Source: Stenotrophomonas terrae
GTDB lineage: Bacteria; Pseudomonadota; Gammaproteobacteria; Xanthomonadales; Xanthomonadaceae
Assembly (NCBI RefSeq): GCF_001431465.1
Contig: NZ_LDJJ01000017.1
Location: 1-64,000, forward strand
Direction: 5' to 3'
Length of the DNA: 64,000 nucleotides
The translations under genes were made by a program, and so were the position numbers. Positions within the stretch are counted from its first letter, which is position 1; the number at the start of each line of letters is the position of its first letter. The notes below the pieces were generated by a model. It saw only the letters and a program-made list of their open reading frames with translations, ran no database searches and was not told where the DNA came from. Shown here piece after piece: positions 56,369 through 64,000 of this stretch.

Positions 56369-57148
56369 ATGTTCCGATTTGCCATTGCCGCGCTGTTGGG
56401 AGCGCTGAGCCTTACTGCCTGTGCACAACAGCCCGCAGCCTCCAAAACCGCCACCGCAGCTGCCGCCCCGGCCACCGATGCGGCGGTCGAGAAGCGCGTG
56501 CGCGATGCGCTCAAGGAACTCGATCCGAATTTCAAGCCCGATTACATCGGCGCGGCACCGTTCGCCGGTTTCCGCGAGGTGATCGTGTCCGGGCAGGTGC
56601 TGTACGTCACCGACGACGGCCGCTACCTGCTGCAGACCACGCCGTATGACATCGCCAACAAGACCCAGGCCACCAGCCCGGGCCTGCTGGCCTACCGTCG
56701 CGGTCTGCTGGAAACCCTGCCGCATTCGGACCGCATCGTGTTTGCGCCGCCCAATGCCAAGCACACCATCAGCGTGTTCACGGACATCGAGTGCGGCTAC
56801 TGCCGCAAGCTGCACCAGGACATTGCCGAGCTGAACCGCAACGGCATTGCGGTGGAATACCTGGCGTTCCCGCGCATGGGCCTGGCCAGCAAGGACGCCA
56901 CCGACATGATCTCGGTCTGGTGCGCAAGCGACCGCAAGGCCGCACTGACCGCGGCCAAGACCGGCCAGCCGGTTCCGGCAAAGAACTGCACCAACCCGGT
57001 GGCCATGCAGTACAACCTGGGCCAGCAGTTGGGTATCAATGGCACGCCGGCGATTTTTGCCGCCGATGGCACCCAGCTGGGTGGCTACCTGCCGCCGGCC
57101 CAGCTCAAGGCTGCGCTGGACCGTTTGGAAGGCAGCGGCAGCCGCTGA
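56369..57148 (+). CDS. dsbC: Thiol:disulfide interchange protein DsbC, predicted lipoprotein
   Basis: This 259-aa protein-disulfide isomerase is kept reduced by DsbD in the periplasm. The thioredoxin-like domain has the CGYC active site (142-145) in DIECGYCRKLH and the cis-proline in GTPAI near residue 228. An N-terminal dimerisation domain (about 38-110) precedes it. The signal sequence ends in SLTAC, which fits a lipobox with Cys18, so the protein may be lipid-anchored, unlike E. coli DsbC. The start ATG 56369 begins this signal; upstream codons lie in repeats. xerD precedes it. Confidence 0.9.
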   Translation: MFRFAIAALLGALSLTACAQQPAASKTATAAAAPATDAAVEKRVRDALKELDPNFKPDYIGAAPFAGFREVIVSGQVLYVTDDGRYLLQTTPYDIANKTQATSPGLLAYRRGLLETLPHSDRIVFAPPNAKHTISVFTDIECGYCRKLHQDIAELNRNGIAVEYLAFPRMGLASKDATDMISVWCASDRKAALTAAKTGQPVPAKNCTNPVAMQYNLGQQLGINGTPAIFAADGTQLGGYLPPAQLKAALDRLEGSGSR

Positions 57149-57180
57149 TAGCGCTGCAGCAGGCCAAGGCATGAACAGGC

Positions 57181-57213
57181 AACGCCCCTCCCGGCAACGA
57201 GAGGGGCGTTTTA
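57181..57213. terminator. Bidirectional terminator between dsbC and the chitinase gene
   Basis: AACGCCCCTC and GAGGGGCGTT are exact complements with flanking T-rich sequence on the plus strand (TTTTAGTTTTG). It separates convergent genes. Confidence 0.8.
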
Positions 57214-57227
57214 GTTTTGGCTGAGGC

Positions 57228-59420
57228 TTATTTCAGGCCCTTGCCGATGCTGTTGACCAGGGTGCCCTGGGCGTCATCGCCGCTGAACTCCCAGAAGAAG
57301 GCGCCGCCCAGGCCCTGCGCTTTGACGTAGGCCATCTTGCGGCCCAGCATTTCCGGGGTATCGACGCTCCAGAACGTGCTGCCGTTGTACAGCCAGGTGG
57401 CCTGTGCGGCCGGGTCGGTATACACCGGCCAGCCGAGGTTCTTGAGCACTTTCCAGTCCTCGATGCCGGCCTCGAACCTGCCGTTTGCCGGCCGCCCGCT
57501 CTGGTACAGGCCGTTGTTGGTCGCGGCCACATTGGTCCAGCCACGGCCGTAGAAGCCCACGCCCAGGTTCAACTTGGCAGCTGGCACGCCGCGCTGCAGG
57601 TAGGTCTCGATGGCGTCGTTGCTGTTGTACAGGGCGGCGTCACCGCGGGACGGATCGGCCGGTGAGTGGAACAGGGCGGTGTGGTGGTTGGTGGTGCCGG
57701 CCCAGGCGCCATGGAAGTCATAGGTCATCACATTGATGAAATCCAGGTAGCGGTGGTAGGCCGCCGGGTCGGTCGGGCGGATCTTGTCGATGCCGGCACC
57801 GACCGCCACGGTCAGCAGCAGCCCGGGACGCACCGCATCCAACTGGCGGCGGAACTCGGCCAGCAGCGCGGTGAAGTTGTCGCGGTCGGCCGGGGTGCCA
57901 CAGCTCAGGCCACAGGCGGCCGGGTATTCCCAGTCAATGTCGATGCCATCGAACACGCCTGCGGCGACGCCCTTGCCACCGGCGTTGTCGGTGAACGGCA
58001 GGTTGCCCGTGATATACGCATCAATGCAGGAGGCGACAAAGGCCTGGCGGTTCTCGGGGCGCGCGGCGCTGGCAAAGCCGCGCGACCAGGTCCAGCCGCC
58101 CAGCGAGATCAGCGTCTTCAGCTGTGGGTGCTTGGCCTTGAGCTGCTTGAGCTGGTTCCAGTTGCCGCGCAGGGGCTGGTTCCATCGGTCGGCAACACCG
58201 CTGACGCTCTCGCTGCCGCCAAAGCTACGGGTGTAATCGGCATAGGCATCGCCACCGGCGCCACTGGCCGGGTCGGCGGCCTGGGTGATACCGACCTCGC
58301 AGCGGTTGTTGCGGACGTTGCCGAAGGCGTAGTTGATGTGGGTCAGCTGGGCAGCCGAGCCGCTGCTGTCGATGTTCTTGACCCGGTAATTGCGGCCATA
58401 GATGCCCCATTGGGTGAAATAGCCGATGACCCGCTTGCCGGGTGCGGCCGGCGTGCCGGGATCACCGGGATTGCCAGGGCCGCCCGGATTGCCAGGATTT
58501 GGATCGGGATTTGGATTGCCGGGGTCAACGCCGCCAGTGTCCTCGGCCAGGGTGGTGGCGCTGATGGCGGTGCTGATCGCCGAGGCATTGCCCGCCTTGT
58601 CGCGCGCGCTTACTGCATAGCGGTAGGCGGTGGCCGCGCTCAAGCCCGCATCGATATAGCCAGTTGTGCCGAGCGAGGCGATCTGCCGGCCGTCGCGGTA
58701 CAGCGTATATGCGGCTATGCCACTGCCGCCGGGGTTGTCGCTGGCGGCATTCCACTGCAGGGAGATGCTGTTGGGGGTGCGCGAAGTGACGGCCAGCCCG
58801 TTGGGGACGGAGGGCGCGGTGGTGTCCTTGTCGGCGGCGGTGACCACGACATTGACCGTCGCCGAGGTGGTACTGGCATTGCGGTCGTCGGTGGCGACTG
58901 CCGTCAGGATGTAGTTGCCCGCTGTCGGCCCGCGCCAGCTAAGGCTGTAGGGGGCGCGGCTGACGCTGCCTAGGGACAGCGCATTGCGGAAGAACTCCAC
59001 CTTGCGCACGCTGCCATCACTGTCGCTGGCCTCGGCGGTGACGGTGATCGGGGTGCCGGCGGTGAAGTTGCTGCCGGCGGTGGGTGAGGCCAGGCGAACC
59101 TGCGGTGGCTTGTTGGCCGGTGCCGGGCCGGCGTCGCAGCGGCCCAGGTTGTCGTAGTAGCGCCGGCCGGCGGGGTGGTCGGGCGGGGCGTTCCAGATGG
59201 TCTGGCGTACCTGGTAGAGCACGCCGTCCTTTTGCAAGGTACTGCCCGGCTGGTAAATGGTGGTGCCCAGCCAGGGTTTGACCCCGCTGCAGTCGGCGGC
59301 CTGGGCGGCGGGTACGGCGGCCATGGCCAAGGCCAGCACCAGACTCGTGCGCAGATGCGCGCCGGGATGGGCAGGGCGGATGAATGGGGGCAGGCGATGG
59401 CGCAGGGAATGTTCCGTCAT
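57228..59420 (-). CDS. Secreted multidomain GH18 chitinase
   Basis: This 730-aa exported enzyme should cleave chitin or related GlcNAc polymers. Signal peptide: residues 1-41 (LVLALAMAAVPAAQA). Then a short chitin-binding-like domain (about 43-96; VKPWLGTTIYQPGSTLQKDGVLYQVRQ shows the aromatic pattern of CBM5/12), an Ig/PKD-like domain (about 105-195), a fibronectin type III domain (about 200-290; QWNAASDNPGGSGIAAYTLYRDG), and a Pro/Asn/Gly linker (about 298-325). The catalytic GH18 domain follows, with SLGGWTWSRGF and FDGIDIDWEYP (acid Glu near residue 498). The start at 59420 has AAGGAGACC upstream; the frame is open far past it. Confidence 0.9.
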   Translation of the reverse strand: MTEHSLRHRLPPFIRPAHPGAHLRTSLVLALAMAAVPAAQAADCSGVKPWLGTTIYQPGSTLQKDGVLYQVRQTIWNAPPDHPAGRRYYDNLGRCDAGPAPANKPPQVRLASPTAGSNFTAGTPITVTAEASDSDGSVRKVEFFRNALSLGSVSRAPYSLSWRGPTAGNYILTAVATDDRNASTTSATVNVVVTAADKDTTAPSVPNGLAVTSRTPNSISLQWNAASDNPGGSGIAAYTLYRDGRQIASLGTTGYIDAGLSAATAYRYAVSARDKAGNASAISTAISATTLAEDTGGVDPGNPNPDPNPGNPGGPGNPGDPGTPAAPGKRVIGYFTQWGIYGRNYRVKNIDSSGSAAQLTHINYAFGNVRNNRCEVGITQAADPASGAGGDAYADYTRSFGGSESVSGVADRWNQPLRGNWNQLKQLKAKHPQLKTLISLGGWTWSRGFASAARPENRQAFVASCIDAYITGNLPFTDNAGGKGVAAGVFDGIDIDWEYPAACGLSCGTPADRDNFTALLAEFRRQLDAVRPGLLLTVAVGAGIDKIRPTDPAAYHRYLDFINVMTYDFHGAWAGTTNHHTALFHSPADPSRGDAALYNSNDAIETYLQRGVPAAKLNLGVGFYGRGWTNVAATNNGLYQSGRPANGRFEAGIEDWKVLKNLGWPVYTDPAAQATWLYNGSTFWSVDTPEMLGRKMAYVKAQGLGGAFFWEFSGDDAQGTLVNSIGKGLK

Positions 59421-59730
59421 GGTTGGTCTCCTTCTGGTGGATGTGGTGCGCCCCCGGGCACGCCTTCGGCATGCCGGACAAACGGGTGTCAGGCCTGAAG
59501 ACGGTGCTGTGGAGGATGAAAACGCCCGGATGGGAGCCCGTGTGCCGGCAGGCAGCTGCTGGCCGAACGAGGATAACGTTGTCAAAATCGGCTGCGGCTT
59601 TTGCCCCGCCCTGCCTGCTGTCGGTGTGGTCCGCGTCATTGCTGAGGACTTCCGGTAGCCGGGGTGCTGAGGCTTGGGGCGGCCGAGTCCGGTACAATCG
59701 CGGGCCGATTCCCACCATGGTCTCCCGGAC
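59421..59730. other. Divergent chitinase / purL intergenic region
   Basis: On the minus strand TTGACA occurs about 165 nt before the chitinase start, but no good -10 box follows. On the plus strand TACAAT lies about 35 nt before the purL start with a weak -35. I see no gene, riboswitch or strong terminator in this gap. Confidence 0.4.
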
Positions 59731-62700
59731 ATGATCGTCCTCGAGGGCGCAGCTGCCCTTTCGCCGTTCCGCCGCGAACGTCTTGAATCCCGCCTGCAGT
59801 CCATTGCCGCCGATCTGCGCATTACCGGTGCCTGGCACGTCTATTTCACCCAAGCTGCCGATGCCGGTGCGGTCGACCAGACCACGCTGGGCCGCATCCT
59901 GCAGGCTCAGCCGCAGGCTGCCGAACGCGCCGAGGGAGCGGTTTCCCGCTTCGTGGTGCCACGCCTGGGCACGCTGTCGCCCTGGTCGAGCAAGGCCACC
60001 GAGCTGGTACGCGGTGCCGGTCAGCCGATCCAGCGGGTGGAACGCGGTACCCGCATCGATCTGAGCGGCTGGCCGTCCGATCCGGCCCAGCAGGCCGCGC
60101 TGGCCAAGTTGCTGCACGATCCGATGACCCAGTCGCTGCTGGAAGACATTGGCCAGGCCCAGGCGTTGTTCAACAACGTCGGCCGCGGCACCCTGGAGCG
60201 GATTGCGCTGGATGACCTGGAAGGCGCCAACAAGCGCCTCGGCCTGGCCCTGGCCGACGACGAAATCGATTACCTGCGCCAGCGCTACAGCGAACTCGGC
60301 CGTGACCCGTCCGATGTCGAACTGATGATGTTCGCGCAGGCCAATTCCGAACATTGCCGGCACAAGATATTCAATGCCAGCTGGACCATCGACGGCAACG
60401 AGCAGGACCGCTCGCTGTTCAAGATGATCAAGAACACCCACCAGCAGACCCCGCAGCACACGCTCAGCGCGTACAGCGACAATGCGGCGGTGATTGAAGG
60501 TGAACCGGCCGCGCGTTATCGCCCGGATCCGGCCACCGGCAAGTACCGCAGCGAAGCGGTGGTGCCCAGCGCGTTCCAGATCAAGGTGGAAACGCATAAC
60601 CACCCGACCGCGATCGCGCCGTTCCCCGGCGCCGCGACCGGTGCTGGTGGTGAGATCCGCGACGAAGGCGCTACCGGCCGTGGCGGCAAGCCCAAGGCTG
60701 GCCTGACCGGTTTCTCGGTCTCGCACCTGCGCATCCCGACCCTGCCGCAGCCGTGGGAAGCGCCGCGCGCGCTGAACCCGCGCATGGCACCGGCGCTGGA
60801 CATCATGCTGGACGGCCCGCTCGGCGGCGCTGCATTCAACAACGAATTCGGCCGACCCAACCTGCTGGGTTATTTCCGCAGCTTCGAACTGCCGGAAGAC
60901 GGCATCACCCGCGCCTACGACAAGCCGATCATGTTGGCGGGCGGCCTGGGCGCGATTGATCGCGTGCAGGTCGACAAGCTGCAGCTGCAGGCTGGCGACG
61001 CGGTGATCGTGCTCGGCGGCCCGGCCATGTTGATTGGCCTGGGCGGTGGCGCGGCCTCGTCGGTGGCTTCGGGTGAAAGTGCCGAAGACCTCGACTTCGC
61101 CAGCGTGCAGCGCGACAACCCGGAAATGGAACGCCGTTGCCAGGAAGTGATCGACCGTTGCGTGGCCATGGGCACGAACAACCCGATCAAGTTCTTCCAC
61201 GATGTCGGCGCCGGTGGCCTGTCCAACGCCATTCCCGAGCTGCTGCACGACTCCAAGGTTGGCGGTGTGATCGACCTGGGCAAGGTGCCCACCGACGATC
61301 CCTCGCTGTCGCCGCTGGAACTGTGGTGCAACGAGTCGCAGGAACGGTATGTGCTTGGCGTGGCGCCGGAGCGGCTGGCCGAGTTCGCCGCCATCTGCGC
61401 ACGCGAGCGCTGCCCGTTTGCCGCCGTTGGCGTCGCCACCAGCGAAGAACACCTGGTCGTCGCCTATGGCGCGACCCCGGGCAATACCCCGGCCGATGCC
61501 CCGATTGATCTGCCGATGGACGTGCTGTTCGGCAAGGCGCCAAAGATGCACCGCGATGCCGTGCATCCGCCGGCACCGCGCTGGCCGTCGCTGAAGACCG
61601 CCGGTATCGATCTGCACGACGCGGGCCTGCGTGTGCTTGCGCACCCGACCGTTGCCTCCAAGAGCTTCCTGGTCACCATCGGTGACCGCAGCGTTGGCGG
61701 CCTGACCGCGCGCGAGCAGATGATCGGCCCCTGGCAGTTGCCGATGGCCGATGTGGCCATCACCCTGGCCGGCTTTGATACCTATGCCGGCGAAGCGATG
61801 TCGCTGGGCGAGCGCACGCCGCTTGCACTGTTGAACGCTGCCGCGTCGGCACGCATGGCGGTGGGTGAAGCCATCACCAACCTGTGTGCCGCACCGGTGA
61901 CCGCGCTGGATACGGTCAAGCTGTCCGCCAACTGGATGGCCGCCTGCGGCCACAACGGCGAAGACGCGCGGCTGTACGACGCGGTCAAGGCCGTGGGCAT
62001 GGAACTGTGCCCGCAGCTGGATATCAGCATCCCGGTGGGCAAGGACTCGCTGTCGATGCAGGCGCAGTGGCAGGCCGATGGCCAGGCCGAAAAGTCGGTT
62101 TCGCCGGTGTCGCTGGTGATCACCGCTTTCGCGCCGGTCAGCGATGCCCGCCAGCAGCTGACCCCGCTGCTCGACCGCGAAACCGAAAGCGAGTTGTGGC
62201 TGATTGGTCTGGGCGCTGGCAAGCAGCGTCTGGGCGGCTCGATCCTGGCGCAGACCCAGGCCGATCACAGCGCGCTGCCGGCGTTTGCCGGTGAAGTGCC
62301 CGACCTGGACGACCCGCAGCGCCTGCGTGCGTTCTTCGAGTTGATCTGCGATGCGCGCGAGTCCGGCCTGTTGCTGGCTTACCACGACCGCAGCGACGGT
62401 GGTGCCTTCGCCGCCCTGTGTGAAATGGCCTTCGCCTCGCGGCTGGGCCTGGACATCGTGCTCGATGCCTGGGGCGATGATCCGTTCCGCAGCCTGTTCA
62501 ACGAAGAACTCGGCGCCGTGGTGCAGATCGCCAAGGAAGACCGCGCCGCGTTTGCCGACCTGGTCGAACGCCACGCCCTGACCGAGTGCGCACAGCGCAT
62601 CGCCCGCCCCACCACCGCACCGACCGTGCGCGTGCAGCTGGGCAGCGACACGCTGGTGGAATGGCGCTGGGAAGAATTGTTCGATGCCTGGTGGTCGGTG

Positions 62701-63612
62701 ACCCACGCCATGCAGAAGCTGCGTGACAACCCGGATGCGGCCGACCAGGAACGCGCCATTGCCCGCAATTTCAACGCCCCGGGGCTGAAGCCGAAGCTGT
62801 CGTTCGACGCGGCCGAGGACGTGGCGGCACCGTTCATTGCGACCGGTGCGCGGCCGAAGGTGGCGATCCTGCGCGAGCAGGGCGTCAACGGCCAGATTGA
62901 AATGGCCAACATCTTCGAGCGTGTCGGCTTTGATGCCTACGACGTGCACATGAGCGACCTGATCGAAGGCCGCGTGCAGTTGTCCGACTTCCGCGGCATC
63001 GCCGCCTGTGGCGGCTTCAGCTACGGCGACGTGCTCGGTGCAGGCCGCGGCTGGGCAACCTCCATCCTGGAACGCCCGGCATTGCGTGAGGCCTTTGCGG
63101 CCTTCTTCGCACGCCCGGATACCTTCGCGCTGGGCGTGTGCAACGGTTGCCAGATGATGAGCCAGCTCAAGGACATCATCCCCGGTGCCGAGCACTGGCC
63201 CAAGTTCCTGCGCAATGCCAGCGAGCAGTTCGAAGCGCGCACTGCGCTGCTGGAAATCGTCGAGTCGCCGTCAATCCTGTTGCGTGGCATGGCCGGTTCG
63301 CGCCTGCCGGTGGCGGTGGCACACGGCGAAGGCCGTGCCGAGTTCGACAACGCGGTGGACCAGGCAGCGGCCAGCGTCGCGCTGCGTTACGTCGATGGCG
63401 ACGGCCGCGTGGCCAGCCAGTACCCGCTCAATCCGAACGGCTCGCCTGACGGCATCACCGGCCTGACCAGCAGCGATGGCCGCGTCACCATCCTGATGCC
63501 GCACCCGGAACGCACCCCGCGCAGCGTCAACCTGAGCTGGGCACCGAGCAGTTGGGGCGAAGACTCGCCGTGGCTGCGGATGTTCCGCAACGCAAGAGTA
63601 TGGTGCGGCTGA
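59731..63612 (+). CDS. purL: Phosphoribosylformylglycinamidine synthase
   Basis: This 1293-aa enzyme catalyses the fourth step of purine synthesis, the ATP- and glutamine-dependent formation of FGAM. It has the single-chain gammaproteobacterial form with a PurS-like N-terminus, two AIRS-type domains and a C-terminal glutaminase. Visible are [21 protein letters not shown] and [34 protein letters not shown] (shown partly here), the glutaminase cysteine in [12 protein letters not shown], and PHPERTPR near the C-terminus. Start ATG 59731 agrees with homologues. A terminator follows. Confidence 0.95.
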   Translation: MIVLEGAAALSPFRRERLESRLQSIAADLRITGAWHVYFTQAADAGAVDQTTLGRILQAQPQAAERAEGAVSRFVVPRLGTLSPWSSKATELVRGAGQPIQRVERGTRIDLSGWPSDPAQQAALAKLLHDPMTQSLLEDIGQAQALFNNVGRGTLERIALDDLEGANKRLGLALADDEIDYLRQRYSELGRDPSDVELMMFAQANSEHCRHKIFNASWTIDGNEQDRSLFKMIKNTHQQTPQHTLSAYSDNAAVIEGEPAARYRPDPATGKYRSEAVVPSAFQIKVETHNHPTAIAPFPGAATGAGGEIRDEGATGRGGKPKAGLTGFSVSHLRIPTLPQPWEAPRALNPRMAPALDIMLDGPLGGAAFNNEFGRPNLLGYFRSFELPEDGITRAYDKPIMLAGGLGAIDRVQVDKLQLQAGDAVIVLGGPAMLIGLGGGAASSVASGESAEDLDFASVQRDNPEMERRCQEVIDRCVAMGTNNPIKFFHDVGAGGLSNAIPELLHDSKVGGVIDLGKVPTDDPSLSPLELWCNESQERYVLGVAPERLAEFAAICARERCPFAAVGVATSEEHLVVAYGATPGNTPADAPIDLPMDVLFGKAPKMHRDAVHPPAPRWPSLKTAGIDLHDAGLRVLAHPTVASKSFLVTIGDRSVGGLTAREQMIGPWQLPMADVAITLAGFDTYAGEAMSLGERTPLALLNAAASARMAVGEAITNLCAAPVTALDTVKLSANWMAACGHNGEDARLYDAVKAVGMELCPQLDISIPVGKDSLSMQAQWQADGQAEKSVSPVSLVITAFAPVSDARQQLTPLLDRETESELWLIGLGAGKQRLGGSILAQTQADHSALPAFAGEVPDLDDPQRLRAFFELICDARESGLLLAYHDRSDGGAFAALCEMAFASRLGLDIVLDAWGDDPFRSLFNEELGAVVQIAKEDRAAFADLVERHALTECAQRIARPTTAPTVRVQLGSDTLVEWRWEELFDAWWSVTHAMQKLRDNPDAADQERAIARNFNAPGLKPKLSFDAAEDVAAPFIATGARPKVAILREQGVNGQIEMANIFERVGFDAYDVHMSDLIEGRVQLSDFRGIAACGGFSYGDVLGAGRGWATSILERPALREAFAAFFARPDTFALGVCNGCQMMSQLKDIIPGAEHWPKFLRNASEQFEARTALLEIVESPSILLRGMAGSRLPVAVAHGEGRAEFDNAVDQAAASVALRYVDGDGRVASQYPLNPNGSPDGITGLTSSDGRVTILMPHPERTPRSVNLSWAPSSWGEDSPWLRMFRNARVWCG

Positions 63613-64000
63613 ACAGGCATAAACGTCGAAAGATAGTTTCAGTACATACGAAAACCAAGAAGCCCGCAGGCCAACGCCTGCGGGCTTTTTCCGTTCTGGA
63701 TTGTGGTTTTTCGAATGGTCCGATACCTGTATCCGGATGTGTGTGGACAGAGTTGTTCGTCATGAAAAAACCAAGATGGGTTTCCCAGAACAGCGCTTTT
63801 TTTCGCTGTAACCGCTGATTTCAGGGGTCAGTAGAAAACTTGACGTTCAAAACACAGCGCTCTGAAACTCGCGCCGCTCTACAGGCACCGCTGCATGTCG
63901 CAGTGAGCTGCCGACGACGGGTGTGAGCCGAGGAGGACGTTGGAATCTAGGGCCCGTCGTTTTGGTGTGATGTGCCATCAATTTGACGCATTGCTGAAGT
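63613..64000. other. Gene-free end of the window
   Basis: After the purL terminator I see no credible gene to the window edge. The stretch from about 63762 is AT-richer and includes the bases GGGGTCAGTAGAAAACTTGACG, which resemble borders of repeats or transposon remnants in related genomes, but I cannot assign them. The next gene may lie beyond 64000. Confidence 0.4.
63660..63691 (+). terminator. Terminator of purL
   Basis: AAGCCCGCAGG and CCTGCGGGCTTTTT form a strong stem with a T run, about 48 nt after the purL stop codon. Confidence 0.85.

Noticed and set aside
59017..63195. A 1392-codon open frame on the minus strand opposite purL
   Set aside because: It runs antisense through purL and into the chitinase gene, its protein is His/Gln/Gly/Arg-rich without domains, and purL on the other strand is certain. 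High GC makes such shadows common.
63613..64000. Insertion sequence at the right edge
   Set aside because: GGGGTCAGT-like bases alone do not show terminal repeats or a transposase; evidence is too weak to call.

Overview
The window reads as a piece of chromosome from a high-GC gammaproteobacterium of the Xanthomonadaceae/Lysobacteraceae (Stenotrophomonas, Xanthomonas or Pseudoxanthomonas type). This rests on three things: the lipopolysaccharide (LPS) locus lies between a metB-like gene and the electron-transfer-flavoprotein genes; rmlBACD, xanAB and the CoA-transferase pair once named lpsIJ are grouped together; and the short palindromic repeats containing GTAGGAGCGGCGTAAGCC are typical of these genomes. 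Species was not determined. I saw no tRNA, rRNA, CRISPR array or intact insertion sequence.

Layout. 0.2-9 kb is housekeeping: rhlE helicase, tyrosine-catabolism genes (fumarylacetoacetase-like and maiA), pilU, a DUF4398/OmpA-like envelope pair, a YdcH-type small protein, then a transsulfuration pair (cystathionine beta-synthase and a MetB-family enzyme). 10-26 kb is a lower-GC O-antigen island: wzm-wzt, an 1148-residue methyltransferase/coiled-coil/double glycosyltransferase, and an LtaS/OpgB-like phosphoglycerol transferase on the plus strand. On the minus strand lie a polyprenol-phosphate GT2, a large membrane GT-C-like protein, about 1 kb of apparently non-coding or decayed DNA, wecB and etfBA. 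A small EamA/SMR-like transporter follows on the plus strand. 26-35 kb holds a methyltransferase, rmlBACD (dTDP-L-rhamnose), xanBA (GDP-mannose and hexose-1-phosphate supply) and the CoA-transferase pair.

35-46 kb holds an AlkB-like repair dioxygenase, a four-gene Mce/Mla-type lipid transport operon, a ThrE-type exporter, an H-NS-like protein, proS, a DUF4124 protein, pssA, a gene I assign as holD (DNA polymerase III psi), rimI and an EamA transporter. 47-55 kb holds valS, a Pmp3-type peptide, holC and pepA, then lptF-lptG and an RDD protein. 55-64 kb holds xerD, a DsbC-like protein with a lipobox, a multidomain GH18 chitinase and purL.

Envelope biogenesis links most of the window: sugar nucleotides (xanAB, rmlBACD, wecB), O-chain synthesis, modification and export (the big glycosyltransferase, the phosphoglycerol transferase, wzm/wzt), LPS transport (lptFG), phospholipid synthesis and transport (pssA and the Mce operon). 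Gaps between genes are rich in palindromic repeats. One such repeat lies in frame inside valS, and another supplies the stop codon of the RDD gene. The most promising unusual biology is the O-antigen island.
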